A stretch of 44,948 nucleotides of DNA, taken from positions 30,023 to 74,970 of the forward strand of contig NZ_LUKG01000013.1 in the NCBI RefSeq assembly GCF_001601815.1. Direction: 5' to 3'. The position numbers were made by a program, and so were the translations under genes. The notes beneath the pieces were generated by a model. It saw nothing but the letters and a program-made list of their open reading frames with translations. It did no database searches and had not been told where the DNA came from. Positions 18,352-27,217 of this stretch are shown here, piece after piece (the stretch's first letter is position 1; the number at the start of each line of letters is the position of its first letter). The DNA comes from Flavihumibacter sp. CACIAM 22H1. Its GTDB lineage: Bacteria; Bacteroidota; Bacteroidia; Chitinophagales; Chitinophagaceae.

Positions 18352-18381
18352 GTCCGACCTGTTTTAAAATCAACTTCCTGC

Positions 18382-19722
18382 ATGCAGACGGCACCAAAAA
18401 AAGTCATCAACGGTTGGGCTATGTACGATTGGGCCAATAGCGCCTACAATCTAGTTATCACCAGCACCATATTTCCTGCCTATTTTGTTGCCATTACTTC
18501 TGCCGGTAATGGCAGTGGCGAACACAAGGTCTCTTTTTTCGGAAGAGAATTTGTGAATACTGCATTGATGGATTACGCACTTTCCCTGGTTTTTTTACTG
18601 GTAGCAGTTAGCTCCCCCATCCTTTCCTCCATAGCCGATTATCGCCGAAACAAAAAAGTATACCTGCGCTGGTTTAGCCTTATTGGTTCTGCCGCCTGCC
18701 TGGGTTTATTTTTTTTCACCCCCCAGCGCATTGAGCTGGGTATCATTTTTTTTGCGATAGCCGCCCTCGGGTACTGGTCGAGCCTGGTGTTTTACAACTC
18801 TTATTTGCCCGATATTGCTGCTCCCGAAGACCAGGACCGGGTCAGTGCCAAAGGATTTGCATTAGGTTATATCGGCAGCGTTACCTTACAGATAATCTGT
18901 TTTATCCTAATCCTGAAGCCTACTATCCTGGAAACCCTTTTTGGCATGGATCCCACTGATAAAACACTGGGGCCACGCTTCTCCTTTCTGCTCGTCGGAA
19001 TCTGGTGGTTCGGCTTCGCCCAACTAACACTTCGGGTGCTGCCACTTAGTAGTAAGGCAGAACGCCAGGCAAAAAAACACGTATTGATAAATGGTTTTCA
19101 TGAACTAAAGCTGGTTTGGACGCAGTTGAAACAGATAGCAGTACTGAAACGCTTCCTACTGGCTTTTTTTCTATATAATATGGGCGTGCAAACGGTTATG
19201 CTGGTTGCCGCCGGATTTGGGAAAAAAGAAATTTTTCCAAACCCGGAAGATGAGCCCAAATTGCTGATAACCATAATTTTAATTCAGCTCGTCGCTATTA
19301 TCGGCGCCATCGGGTTAAGCCGGCTTTCCCGGAAAATTGGCAATATGTGGGTACTCATCATTGCTGTCAGCATCTGGATTGGCGTGTGTATTGCCGGCTA
19401 TTATGTAAAAACCCAGACCCAGTTTTATATCCTCGCTTGCTGTGTGGGGTTGGTTATGGGAGGCATTCAGAGCATGAGCAGGAGTACCTATTCCAAATTA
19501 TTACCTCCCACCCGCGATACCACTTCCTTTTTCAGCTTTTATGATGTAACCGAAAAAATCGCCATTGTAATCGGGATTTTCACGTTCGGCTACCTGGAAG
19601 AACTGACCGGTAGTATGCGGAATTCCATCATTGCACTGGGCATTTTCTTCCTGCTCGGATTAATTGCCCTGTTTTATACCAAAAAAGCCTACGATCCAAG
19701 CCATGGAACTATACACCATTGA
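18382..19722 (+). CDS. MFS transporter, UMF1/Atg22-like family
   Basis: This 446-residue protein has about twelve transmembrane helices. The N-terminus INGWAMYDWANSAYNLVITSTIFPAYF is diagnostic of the UMF1/Atg22-like major facilitator group. GGIQSMSRSTYSKLLPP in the second half is the equivalent conserved cytoplasmic loop. The substrate is unknown; yeast Atg22 exports amino acids from the vacuole, but bacterial members are uncharacterised. The 3' end overlaps the start of the MBL hydrolase by 20 bases, indicating coupled expression. Confidence 0.92.
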   Translation: MQTAPKKVINGWAMYDWANSAYNLVITSTIFPAYFVAITSAGNGSGEHKVSFFGREFVNTALMDYALSLVFLLVAVSSPILSSIADYRRNKKVYLRWFSLIGSAACLGLFFFTPQRIELGIIFFAIAALGYWSSLVFYNSYLPDIAAPEDQDRVSAKGFALGYIGSVTLQIICFILILKPTILETLFGMDPTDKTLGPRFSFLLVGIWWFGFAQLTLRVLPLSSKAERQAKKHVLINGFHELKLVWTQLKQIAVLKRFLLAFFLYNMGVQTVMLVAAGFGKKEIFPNPEDEPKLLITIILIQLVAIIGAIGLSRLSRKIGNMWVLIIAVSIWIGVCIAGYYVKTQTQFYILACCVGLVMGGIQSMSRSTYSKLLPPTRDTTSFFSFYDVTEKIAIVIGIFTFGYLEELTGSMRNSIIALGIFFLLGLIALFYTKKAYDPSHGTIHH

Positions 19723-20566
19723 TACGGGTAATTTTAAACTGGACGGGGGCGCCATGTTTGGCGTGGTACCCAAAACGCTGTGGAACAAACTTAACCCCGC
19801 CGATGAAAACAATTTATGTAGCTGGTCAATGCGCTGTTTGCTGGTACAGGACGGCAACCGCCTGATACTGATCGATACCGGCATCGGCACCAAACAGGAT
19901 GCAAAATTTTTCTCGCATTATTACCTGCACGGAAACGCCAGCCTCGATAGTTCCTTAGCCCATCATGGCTTTCATCGCGATGATATCACCGATGTTTTTC
20001 TAACCCACCTGCATTTTGACCATTGTGGAGGGGCCATTATAAGGGAAGGTGATCAACTGAAACCCGCATTCAAAAATGCCACTTACTGGAGCCATGCAGC
20101 ACACTGGAACTGGGCCATATACCCGAACGACCGGGAAAAAGCCTCTTTCCTCAAGGAAAATATCCTGCCTATTCAGGAGTCAGGCCAGCTTAAACTCCTT
20201 GAAACAGCTGGTAATTACCAGGGAAACAAGTTGGAAAAAATTGCGTTCACCGATAATTTCTCCATTCGTATCGTAAACGGGCATACGAATTCCATGATGT
20301 TGCCCCAGTTAAATTACAAAGGCACTACCATTGTGTACATGGCAGATCTTTTACCTTCTGCAGCACACCTTCCTGTTCCTTACGTAATGGCATATGATAT
20401 GTTTCCCCTAACCACCTTGAATGAAAAAAAGTCTTTCTTAAAAGAAGCTATTGAGCAAAATTACCTGCTCTATTTTGAGCACGATCCGCAAATTGAGCTA
20501 TGCCACCTGGTGCAAACCGAAAAGGGAATACGTGCCGGAGAAACACTTCCACTAACAGCACTCTGA
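19703..20566 (+). CDS. MBL-fold metallo-hydrolase
   Basis: With the start at ATG 19703 (MELYTIDTGNF) the protein has 287 residues. The track start at 19664 adds 13 residues deeper inside the MFS gene and is less likely. The zinc-binding HxHxDH motif is THLHFDH (His102, His104, Asp106, His107). Further expected ligands appear in VNGHTNSM and YFEHDPQ. The family covers lactonases, thioesterases and other hydrolases. No substrate can be assigned. No secretion signal, so cytoplasmic. Confidence 0.9.
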   Translation: MELYTIDTGNFKLDGGAMFGVVPKTLWNKLNPADENNLCSWSMRCLLVQDGNRLILIDTGIGTKQDAKFFSHYYLHGNASLDSSLAHHGFHRDDITDVFLTHLHFDHCGGAIIREGDQLKPAFKNATYWSHAAHWNWAIYPNDREKASFLKENILPIQESGQLKLLETAGNYQGNKLEKIAFTDNFSIRIVNGHTNSMMLPQLNYKGTTIVYMADLLPSAAHLPVPYVMAYDMFPLTTLNEKKSFLKEAIEQNYLLYFEHDPQIELCHLVQTEKGIRAGETLPLTAL

Positions 20567-20585
20567 GCAACTTATTGAAACTAAC

Positions 20586-21380
20586 TTATCGAACACTTAC
20601 CAGGCTTGATAAGGGGTAGCGAAGGTTGCGGTAGGACATCATATCCACCTTAACACTACCCACACTGATTGGGCTTTCTACCCGAAGCGGTATTTTATTG
20701 CCGTCATCACTTACCCAAACCGTCATTTTTTCTCCGCCTTCAAAGATGGTGCCTTTAACCAGGAGTGGCTTAAACTTAATAGCGCGAAACTTACCATACT
20801 TGGTTTTGATGGTTTCTTTGCCCATATACCGGATATACAGGTTATAGGTTTCATCATCCAGGAACATGGAAAAGGGAATTTTATCGCCTGGTTTGTATTT
20901 CTGAAAATCGATGTTTCGGGCGTAATATATAGAGCTTACGACATCCTGCACACAGTTTGGCACATTGAATGTACCATAATTGGTCACCGCTTTATTGGCT
21001 GTATGGTCAAAATTGACTGTTTGAAATTTCGTATACCCGCCTTCATATACGTTCCGGATAAACTTATGCGGCTGTAGAGAGGCGGTATCGATATACGATT
21101 CATACTTATCCCGCACTTTGAAAAAACTGTCGTAGAAACTATAGGTTTTACCATCGCCTACCACATGGTATACCGGTTTATTATTAAGGTTGGTAAGCCG
21201 CACGTTAAAACTGGCTTCTCCTGCTCCGATATACATGCCAGCCAAGGTATAAAATACTTTGAAGGTGACTGATTCACCATTGACAAAAGCAATATTTCGT
21301 ACGCCGCAATACTCATTATCCGCATCCAATCGGGTAGACAAGACCACTGTAGCCAGTATAAACAATACAAGTTTTTTCAT
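20586..21380 (-). CDS. DUF3108 domain-containing exported protein
   Basis: This 264-residue protein has an N-terminal signal peptide (KLVLFILATVVLSTRLDA) and a beta-rich body. FKVFYTLAGMYIGAGEASFNV near the start and GEKMTVWVSDDGNKIPLRVES near the end match the DUF3108 pattern. Family members are periplasmic proteins of unknown function. It begins 1 base after the stop of the upstream YbhN-like gene on the same strand, so the pair is an operon. It converges on the MBL hydrolase with 19 bases between. Confidence 0.85.
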   Translation of the reverse strand: MKKLVLFILATVVLSTRLDADNEYCGVRNIAFVNGESVTFKVFYTLAGMYIGAGEASFNVRLTNLNNKPVYHVVGDGKTYSFYDSFFKVRDKYESYIDTASLQPHKFIRNVYEGGYTKFQTVNFDHTANKAVTNYGTFNVPNCVQDVVSSIYYARNIDFQKYKPGDKIPFSMFLDDETYNLYIRYMGKETIKTKYGKFRAIKFKPLLVKGTIFEGGEKMTVWVSDDGNKIPLRVESPISVGSVKVDMMSYRNLRYPLSSLVSVR

Positions 21381-21381
21381 G

Positions 21382-22398
21382 CTAAATCTTTTCTTTGACC
21401 GGATTAGCTTTTATGAGTTTAATCCGGATAATCAGCAAACTGCCTAAAACAGCCGGCCCAATCAGGTTGATTAGCCAGATACCCAGCGCAGCTGCAATGA
21501 TGCCAAGCTGATTAGTACTGATCATTCCAAACAACTCCAGTGCCAGTTTACCCCTGATACCAATATCAGCCAGTGCAATGGTTGGAATAATTGCCATAAC
21601 CAGGAATTGCAGGCTGATTAACCAGGCTGCCACGCCTATCTGCTCCGTTACCCCAAAACATTGCAGTAGTAAGATATACTGAATAATAAAAACCAGGTAC
21701 CTCAGGAGCGACCATCCAAGCACTCTTAACAAAATTGTAACCGGTAAATCATCCACCACCTGCAAAACAGGCAGCAATTTCGCGGCGCCCGGAATTTTTT
21801 CTACCCAACGTACAATCCAGCTTATACGAAGATAAAGCAGGATTCCACAACCTGTCAGAAAGGATAAGAGCCATCCGAGGGCTGGTACCCATAGTTCCTG
21901 CAAATCCCAATGAGATGGCAGGTCAATTGCCTGATAGTTCGCATACCATATCCACAGGGCAATGGTGCCTGTACTCAAGGTTACCAGTACCTGGCTAAAG
22001 CTTCCAACGAGGGTGAGCGATATGGATGCCAACCGCTTACCCTCCGGAAGGTATACCACCCTTCCTGCATATTCTCCCATTCTATTAGGTGTGTTTACCG
22101 CAAATGCCAAGCCCGCTAAAATTGCCTTTAGCGCCGTACCTACAGATATACGATGTAAAGGCGTCACCAGTTCGCGCCACTTAATGGCTTCCAGTCCCCA
22201 GTTTACCACCATCAAGCCGATGGCCGCCAATAATTTCCAGGCATGCTGGGTTCGGAGGCTTTGTTGTATTTGCTCCCAGGTAGTGGCCAAATCGGGCTGC
22301 TGGCTGAGTTGCCGGTAAATAGACCAGCTCAACCATAGGAATATCAGCGGGCCCAACCAGTAGTTGAGAAAGATTTTAATATTTTTGTTTGGAAGCAT
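21382..22398 (-). CDS. Lysylphosphatidylglycerol synthase TM region / UPF0104 (YbhN-like) protein
   Basis: This 338-residue polytopic membrane protein has about eight hydrophobic helices. GLAFAVNTPNRMGEYAGRVVYLPEGKR is the hallmark segment of the LPG_synthase_TM (UPF0104) family. It lacks the catalytic C-terminal domain of MprF, so it does not itself aminoacylate lipids; a lipid transport or flippase-type role is suspected for the family. It is divergent from ruvC with only 21 bases between the starts. Confidence 0.85.
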   Translation of the reverse strand: MLPNKNIKIFLNYWLGPLIFLWLSWSIYRQLSQQPDLATTWEQIQQSLRTQHAWKLLAAIGLMVVNWGLEAIKWRELVTPLHRISVGTALKAILAGLAFAVNTPNRMGEYAGRVVYLPEGKRLASISLTLVGSFSQVLVTLSTGTIALWIWYANYQAIDLPSHWDLQELWVPALGWLLSFLTGCGILLYLRISWIVRWVEKIPGAAKLLPVLQVVDDLPVTILLRVLGWSLLRYLVFIIQYILLLQCFGVTEQIGVAAWLISLQFLVMAIIPTIALADIGIRGKLALELFGMISTNQLGIIAAALGIWLINLIGPAVLGSLLIIRIKLIKANPVKEKI

Positions 22399-22419
22399 CC
22401 CTGTTAAAAATAATCGCTG

Positions 22420-22992
22420 TTGAAAAAATCACCACAAATAATTCTTGGCATTGATCCAGGCACCATAGTAATGGGATACGGGCTGATAGCTGTGAACGGC
22501 CAATCGTTGCAACTATTGCATATGGATGTACTTAAATTGAATGCCAAAAAAGACCAGCATATCCGTTTAGAGCAGATTCATCGCCGGGTTGCCGAACTTA
22601 TTCAACAGTACAAACCTACCAGTTTTGCTATCGAAGCGCCTTTTTTTGGCAAAAACGTGCAAAGTATGCTTAAACTGGGACGGGCACAGGGCGTAGCTAT
22701 TGCCGCTGCTATCCAGGCTGGACTGGAAGTTTGTGAATATTCTCCCAAAAAAGTGAAGCAATCTATCACCGGCAATGGAAATGCCGACAAAGACCAGGTA
22801 TGGGCCATGCTGCAGCGAATTGTTACCATCGAAGAAAAACCCGAATTCCTGGATGCTTCTGATGCATTGGCTGTAGCCATTTGCCACCATTATCAAACCA
22901 ATTCTCCTATACCCGGCCTCGGTACTGCTAAATCCAGGGGCTGGGAAGATTTTATCAAGAAAAACGAACATAGAATCAGGAAACCGGTCTGA
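22420..22992 (+). CDS. ruvC: Crossover junction endodeoxyribonuclease RuvC
   Basis: RuvC is the dimeric nuclease that resolves Holliday junctions with RuvAB. The four acidic catalytic residues are in place: Asp12 (LGIDPGT), Glu72 (AIEAPFFGK), Asp145 and Asp148 (DASDALAVAICHH). The protein has 190 residues, close to the family norm. The start codon is TTG. The 3' end overlaps the convergent HIT gene by 17 bases. No ruvA or ruvB is nearby. Confidence 0.97.
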   Translation: MKKSPQIILGIDPGTIVMGYGLIAVNGQSLQLLHMDVLKLNAKKDQHIRLEQIHRRVAELIQQYKPTSFAIEAPFFGKNVQSMLKLGRAQGVAIAAAIQAGLEVCEYSPKKVKQSITGNGNADKDQVWAMLQRIVTIEEKPEFLDASDALAVAICHHYQTNSPIPGLGTAKSRGWEDFIKKNEHRIRKPV

Positions 22993-23395
22993 ACACTTCT
23001 GGTTTTTCCAGGTGTGCCAGTATTTTTTCCTGGGCCGCTTTTAATTCTTCAGGGCTTTGTTTAATTTTTGGACGGGTAAAATTAAGATCGTCGGCCGACT
23101 GTAATGGTACCAGGTGCAGATGAGCATGGGGTACTTCCAGGCCTATAACGGCCGATCCTACCCGCTGACAGGGAAATGCCTGTTCAATGGCTTTTGCAAT
23201 AGGTTTTGCAAATACCAGGATTTCAGCCAGGTAAGCATCCGGCACTTCATAAAACTTATCTACTTCCATTTTAGGCACTACCAGTACATGGCCTGGCACC
23301 ATTGGAAATACGTCCAGAAACGCGTAAAACTTATCGTTTTCTGCAATTTTGTAGGAAGGAATATCGCCGTTGATCAGTTTGGTGAATATGGTCAT
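22976..23395 (-). CDS. HIT family protein
   Basis: This 139-residue histidine-triad nucleotide hydrolase/transferase has the active-site motif HAHLHLVP, with the triad at His90, His92 and His94. DIPSYKIAENDKFYAFLDVFPMVPGHVLVVPK is the typical first half. The family usually hydrolyses phosphoramidates or dinucleoside polyphosphates. Its ATG overlaps the stop of the upstream gene (ATGA), so the two are translationally coupled. Confidence 0.93.
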   Translation of the reverse strand: MTIFTKLINGDIPSYKIAENDKFYAFLDVFPMVPGHVLVVPKMEVDKFYEVPDAYLAEILVFAKPIAKAIEQAFPCQRVGSAVIGLEVPHAHLHLVPLQSADDLNFTRPKIKQSPEELKAAQEKILAHLEKPEVFRPVS

Positions 23396-24098
23396 CTTGA
23401 AGTAATTGAATGCAAATCAGCACCCAATGCCATCGTTATTTTAATATCGCGGGTTTCCCAGGTATCAAAAAAAGGCTGCCAGCGACCCATATTGTAGAAC
23501 ATTCCAAACACTTCATTTTCTACATTTTCCGTCCAGATTTCGTCCCTGGTCGGACATTCAACATGCGTCACCCTGCCCGAGGCATTAATGGTGACAACAA
23601 AGGTATGATTCCAATTGGGAATGGTATTGGCTTTATAATACGCCGCACTGAAATAATCTACCAGGTTCTGCGTAGCAAACATGTATACCGGGTCTATTTT
23701 CACCGCATACCAACGCTTGAGTTCTGCCAATTCATTTTGCCCGAACCCTTTTGGTAAATGATCCAGCTCTATCCGGAACGACTGTTCATGCTGTACAAAT
23801 ACACCATTAACAGGTTCATCTTTGTAGTAATAAATAAAATGTTCCAGGCTATCAGTGGGGGTTAAACGAACCAGTACGGTATCGCCTTCATTAAAAAAAA
23901 CTCGCGGCCCTACCAATTTATCATTCCGGTACTGGCACTGTAACAGTACATTTCCTTTTTTGTCAAAAAACAGCCAATCGCCCTGTTTGCGTCCTTGTTT
24001 ATCGATCGCATTCAGTTGAATTCATTCCATTTAATGGTTTTCTGCGCCACCGTAGCCAGTGGAAACAAAAGGACTAAGAACAGAATTCGCCAAATCAT
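23392..24098 (-). pseudogene. Exported protein with TonB-C-like domain, single-base frameshift
   Basis: The track shows only the C-terminal 174 residues. Upstream, ATG 24098 opens a signal peptide (MIWRILFLVLLFPLATVA) that reads KTIKWNEF and then hits a stop. One inserted base near 24,016-24,024 would continue it as QLNAIDKQGRKQGDWLFFD into the tracked frame, giving about 235 residues. The middle resembles YwqK-type antitoxin-like repeats (KQGDWLFFDKKGNVL). The end resembles a TonB C-terminal domain (FVVTINASGRVTHVE, then GRWQPFFDTWE). The gene could be truly broken or the base could be a sequence error. It is coupled to the HIT gene. Confidence 0.65.
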
Positions 24099-24102
24099 GG
24101 CG

Positions 24103-24110
24103 CAAAACTA
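24103..24110 (-). promoter_or_regulatory. -7 promoter box (TAGTTTTG), near-leaderless
   Basis: The minus strand reads TAGTTTTG, a full TAnnTTTG match, only 4 bases before ATG 24098. The transcript would start at or next to the ATG. It lies just downstream of five 11-bp repeats. Confidence 0.55.
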
Positions 24111-24118
24111 GCCGCCCA

Positions 24119-24173
24119 TTGTTACCAAACTGTAACCATACTATTACCGGAACGTTACCAAATTGTTACCTGC
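24119..24173 (-). repeat. Five direct repeats of GTTACC-type core with exact 11-bp period
   Basis: On the plus strand the cores GTTACC, GTAACC, ATTACC, GTTACC and GTTACC begin at 24121, 24132, 24143, 24154 and 24165. The last copy overlaps the rhamnosidase stop codon. The array ends 8 bases from the -7 box of the frameshifted gene, so it covers the -33 region. It resembles PhoB/OmpR-family operators, which also use 11-bp direct repeats. The orientation is opposite to that of E. coli Pho boxes relative to transcription. Confidence 0.65.
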
Positions 24174-26535
24174 CGGGTGGTATTGTATGCAGGATGCGGT
24201 TCTTACCGGCCTTCAGCAACCGGGTTTGCGAACGTCTATGCATTTCATTTACCGGCAATTGCACCTGTACCCTGGTATCGGCGGGTACCTCCACCAGCAA
24301 CTCCAATTGATTGCCTGTTTTTTTCCATTCAACAGTCAGGGGCCCATTTTTTGTACCCACCCCTGCCTTCACCCATTCCAAGCGCCTTGTATCAGGCGCT
24401 ATTAACCAGTCTACCTTCCCTCCTCCTACTACGTCCTTTCCATTGTACCCATGCATTCTTCTGATCCCCGCCAACCAACGGAAGAAAAATTCTGTTACCG
24501 TACCAAACATGGGATGATTATGCGAAAACGTATCATCACTGTATTCCCAGTGCTCCCACAAACTGGTAGCCCCCCGATCCATCATGTGCATCCATCCGGG
24601 AAAGCCTTCTTTTGTAATAATATCATACGCCAGATCCGCCCTTCCATATTGTGCCAGCACTTCCAGTAAAAACCGGGTGCCAAAAATACCTGTACTCAGG
24701 TGACCGTCATTCTTTTCTATAATATCAGCCACCAGGTAGTCAAAGGCTTTTTTCTGTAAGGGTGCGGGAACCAATCCAAAATAAAGGGCATGTGCCTGGG
24801 TAGACTGGGTTCCGATTCCGACTTTGCCTGTACTATCGTTTACAAAACGTTCAATAAATCGCTGGCGAACCTGGTTGGCTTCCTTTATATAAACCATGGC
24901 TTCGTTCTTTCTCCCCAACTCCATGGCAAATTCCGCCAATAAAGAAATCGAATAATAATAGAAGGAGCTGGCACTTACCGACAAATCTTTGGGAGCAATG
25001 GACTCATGATCGCCTATGGTGGTATGTAGTAAATGATCAACCGCTTTGCTTTTTAAAAAATCCACCCATTTTTTCACCTGTGGATACTGGGCCTGCAGCA
25101 GCTCCTTTTTACCATAATACCGATACAATTGCCTCAGCAGTTCCGGGTGTGCGACCCCCCATTCCACGGGGCCCGAGCCGCCTCCATAGCCTTCATCTGC
25201 AATGCCTACAAAGGGCGCCGTTTCAGTAAAACCTCCATCCGGCCGGGCTGCATCTGCAAAATCCAGTACCGTTTTGGTATAAAATGCTTCCATATCAAAT
25301 AACTGAATAAACGATTCAGCGGTAGCAACAATATCTCCTCCATATCCAAGTTTTTCGCGATGTGGACAATCCGATTGTACACCAATGAGGTTACTTAGAA
25401 AGGTTCTTTTAGAGATGGCCAGCAATTCATTAAGCCTTGGGTCAGAGCAACTGAAACTACCAGTTTCCTGAACGGCAGCATGCAAAACAAGCGCCCGGAT
25501 GCCGGCAGTGTCAGGAAATCCAGGGTAACCCTGGATTTCCGCATAACGAAAACCATGGTAGGTGAAAGCCGGCCTAAACAGATCCTCTTCTCCGGAGCAG
25601 ACGAATATATCCTCCTGGTAAGCCGTATCGGGCGCACCCGGCCCACCTGTTCCAGCTGATTTTATTTGCCCGGCTACGCTGGTCATTTTATTCAGGGTTC
25701 TGTCAGAATACAGAAGCTCTCCGTATTGCACTTTTAAAATTGTACCTGCAGGTAACCGGGTTTTGACTTGCAGTACCCCGGTTTGGTTGGTTCCGAAATC
25801 AAGTAACCAGCCCTTGGTTGTTTGCCAGATCGCTTTGGGCGCAATTTCTTGCGCAATAATAACAGAAGGGCTCTCCTGCGGCTGCAGTGTGCCCGCGGGT
25901 GAAACCGCCTTAGTAGCTGGCTGCAGAGGCCTGTTCTGTTTTGCCACGCGCAGGTCGATCCATTCACCCAGGTAAATACTGTTTCTGCGGATATTGCTTT
26001 CTCCCACCTGCCAGGAAGGGTCAGTAGCAATAATTTCCTTGCTGCCGTCTTCCCCGACAAGTTCAAGTTGCGCCAATAGGGCAGGTTCGCCCACCGGTAA
26101 AACATCCTGCAGGTTAAACCGGCCAAATAAACGAAGCGGCAGGGGGTTATACCAACCATTGCCGACAAGTACTTCCAACCTGTTCTCCTTTCGGTTAAGC
26201 AGGCTGGTGATATCATAACTGCTGTAAAAGACCCGGCGTGCGTAGTCTGCTTGCGAAGGCTCCAGTACCCGATTGCCGATTTTTTTTCCGTTCACAGACG
26301 CTTCATAATAGCCTAATGCCGTAATATGAAGGGTAGCTGTACGCAGGGGCTTATTCAGCACAAACTCTTTTACAAACAGCGGTGCCGGATTTTCCTGGTA
26401 AGCCCGTTGATCCTTAAAAAAATGGGTTTGCTGATCACGGATCCAGGATGCCTCCCATTTTACAGGAATATTTTTCTGAGCGGTAGCTGTTATGCAGAAA
26501 ATAGGCAGCACCAGACAGGAAAGAAACAATCGCAT
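24166..26535 (-). CDS. GH78 family alpha-L-rhamnosidase
   Basis: This 789-residue exported enzyme (signal MRLFLSCLVLPIFCITATAQ) should release terminal L-rhamnose from plant or bacterial glycans. The N-terminal beta-domain has YYEASVNGKKIGNRVLEP, typical of GH78. The (alpha/alpha)6 catalytic domain begins around residue 340. SDCPHREKLGYGGD contains the acidic and arginine residues conserved in the family active site. GATSLWEHWE and HNHPMFGTVTEFFFRWLAG follow as expected. No SusC/SusD pair is in this window, so it is not part of a visible polysaccharide utilisation locus. Confidence 0.93.
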   Translation of the reverse strand: MRLFLSCLVLPIFCITATAQKNIPVKWEASWIRDQQTHFFKDQRAYQENPAPLFVKEFVLNKPLRTATLHITALGYYEASVNGKKIGNRVLEPSQADYARRVFYSSYDITSLLNRKENRLEVLVGNGWYNPLPLRLFGRFNLQDVLPVGEPALLAQLELVGEDGSKEIIATDPSWQVGESNIRRNSIYLGEWIDLRVAKQNRPLQPATKAVSPAGTLQPQESPSVIIAQEIAPKAIWQTTKGWLLDFGTNQTGVLQVKTRLPAGTILKVQYGELLYSDRTLNKMTSVAGQIKSAGTGGPGAPDTAYQEDIFVCSGEEDLFRPAFTYHGFRYAEIQGYPGFPDTAGIRALVLHAAVQETGSFSCSDPRLNELLAISKRTFLSNLIGVQSDCPHREKLGYGGDIVATAESFIQLFDMEAFYTKTVLDFADAARPDGGFTETAPFVGIADEGYGGGSGPVEWGVAHPELLRQLYRYYGKKELLQAQYPQVKKWVDFLKSKAVDHLLHTTIGDHESIAPKDLSVSASSFYYYSISLLAEFAMELGRKNEAMVYIKEANQVRQRFIERFVNDSTGKVGIGTQSTQAHALYFGLVPAPLQKKAFDYLVADIIEKNDGHLSTGIFGTRFLLEVLAQYGRADLAYDIITKEGFPGWMHMMDRGATSLWEHWEYSDDTFSHNHPMFGTVTEFFFRWLAGIRRMHGYNGKDVVGGGKVDWLIAPDTRRLEWVKAGVGTKNGPLTVEWKKTGNQLELLVEVPADTRVQVQLPVNEMHRRSQTRLLKAGKNRILHTIPPGR

Positions 26536-26597
26536 ACCGGTAGTTTGCTTGAAATTAACCTGCTTCTCGTAAAAAACTATCCTGTTCTATCGCGTAA

Positions 26598-26632
26598 AAA
26601 AAAACGGCCATCTTAAGGATGGCCGTTTTTTT
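26598..26632 (-). terminator. Rho-independent terminator downstream of greA
   Basis: A 15-bp stem pairs across a 5-base loop (ACGGCCATC with GATGGCCGT plus flanking A/T runs). On the minus strand it lies 16 bases past the greA stop and ends in a T run. The flanking A and T runs make it potentially bidirectional. Confidence 0.88.
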
Positions 26633-26647
26633 ATTGCGCATCATCAC

Positions 26648-27121
26648 TTATGCTGAAATCTCTTCTACTTTAAATTTGAGAATACCAGCCGGGGCTTTTA
26701 CTTCGGCTACCTCACCTACGGTTTTACCCAGCAGGCCCTGCCCAATGGGTGAGGTAACGGAAATTTTACCGGCTTTCAGATCCGCTTCTTTCTCTGAAAC
26801 GATCTGGTAGGTCATGGTTTTTTTGGTATTCAGGTTAGACACCGTTACTCTGGTAAGTATAGATACTTTGCTGGTATCAATTGAATCTGCTTCAAGAATC
26901 CGGGCAATAGCCAGATCGCTCTCCATTTTTTTGATCTTGGCTTCCAGGATTCCCTGCGCCTCTTTAGCCGCATCGTATTCCGCATTCTCACGTAAATCTC
27001 CTTTTTCTCGGGCCTCCGCAATTGCCCTGGAGGCAGCCGGACGTTCCACCGCTTTCATATGGTGGAGCTCCTCTTTCATTTGCTCAAGAGTTTCTTTTGA
27101 CACATAAATTACATCTGCCAT
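26648..27121 (-). CDS. greA: Transcription elongation factor GreA
   Basis: GreA binds the RNA polymerase secondary channel and stimulates cleavage of backtracked transcripts. The 157-residue protein has the N-terminal coiled coil with its acidic tip (AREKGDLRENAEYDAAKEAQG). The C-terminal FKBP-like domain (TYQIVSEKEADLKAGKISVTSPIGQGLLGK) is also normal. It has a strong Shine-Dalgarno sequence and its own terminator, so it is probably transcribed alone. Confidence 0.97.
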   Translation of the reverse strand: MADVIYVSKETLEQMKEELHHMKAVERPAASRAIAEAREKGDLRENAEYDAAKEAQGILEAKIKKMESDLAIARILEADSIDTSKVSILTRVTVSNLNTKKTMTYQIVSEKEADLKAGKISVTSPIGQGLLGKTVGEVAEVKAPAGILKFKVEEISA

Positions 27122-27126
27122 AATTA

Positions 27127-27134
27127 ACCTCCTT
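27127..27134 (-). promoter_or_regulatory. Strong Shine-Dalgarno of greA
   Basis: The minus strand reads AAGGAGGT, with 5 bases to the greA ATG. Near-perfect anti-16S complementarity is unusual in Bacteroidota, where most genes in this part of the window lack such a site. Confidence 0.7.
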
Positions 27135-27145
27135 TGGTTAAAAAG

Positions 27146-27187
27146 TAAAAAAAAAGAACAACGCCTTCAACAGAAGTGAAAGCGTTG
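27146..27187 (-). terminator. Terminator downstream of the 2-hydroxyacid dehydrogenase
   Basis: On the minus strand CAACGC pairs with GCGTTG, extended by TTC/GAA past a mismatch, and is followed by a run of T. It lies about 30 bases after the dehydrogenase stop and separates it from greA. Confidence 0.7.
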
Positions 27188-27217
27188 CACTCAGATAGGC
27201 AAATATAGGGTTTTTAA

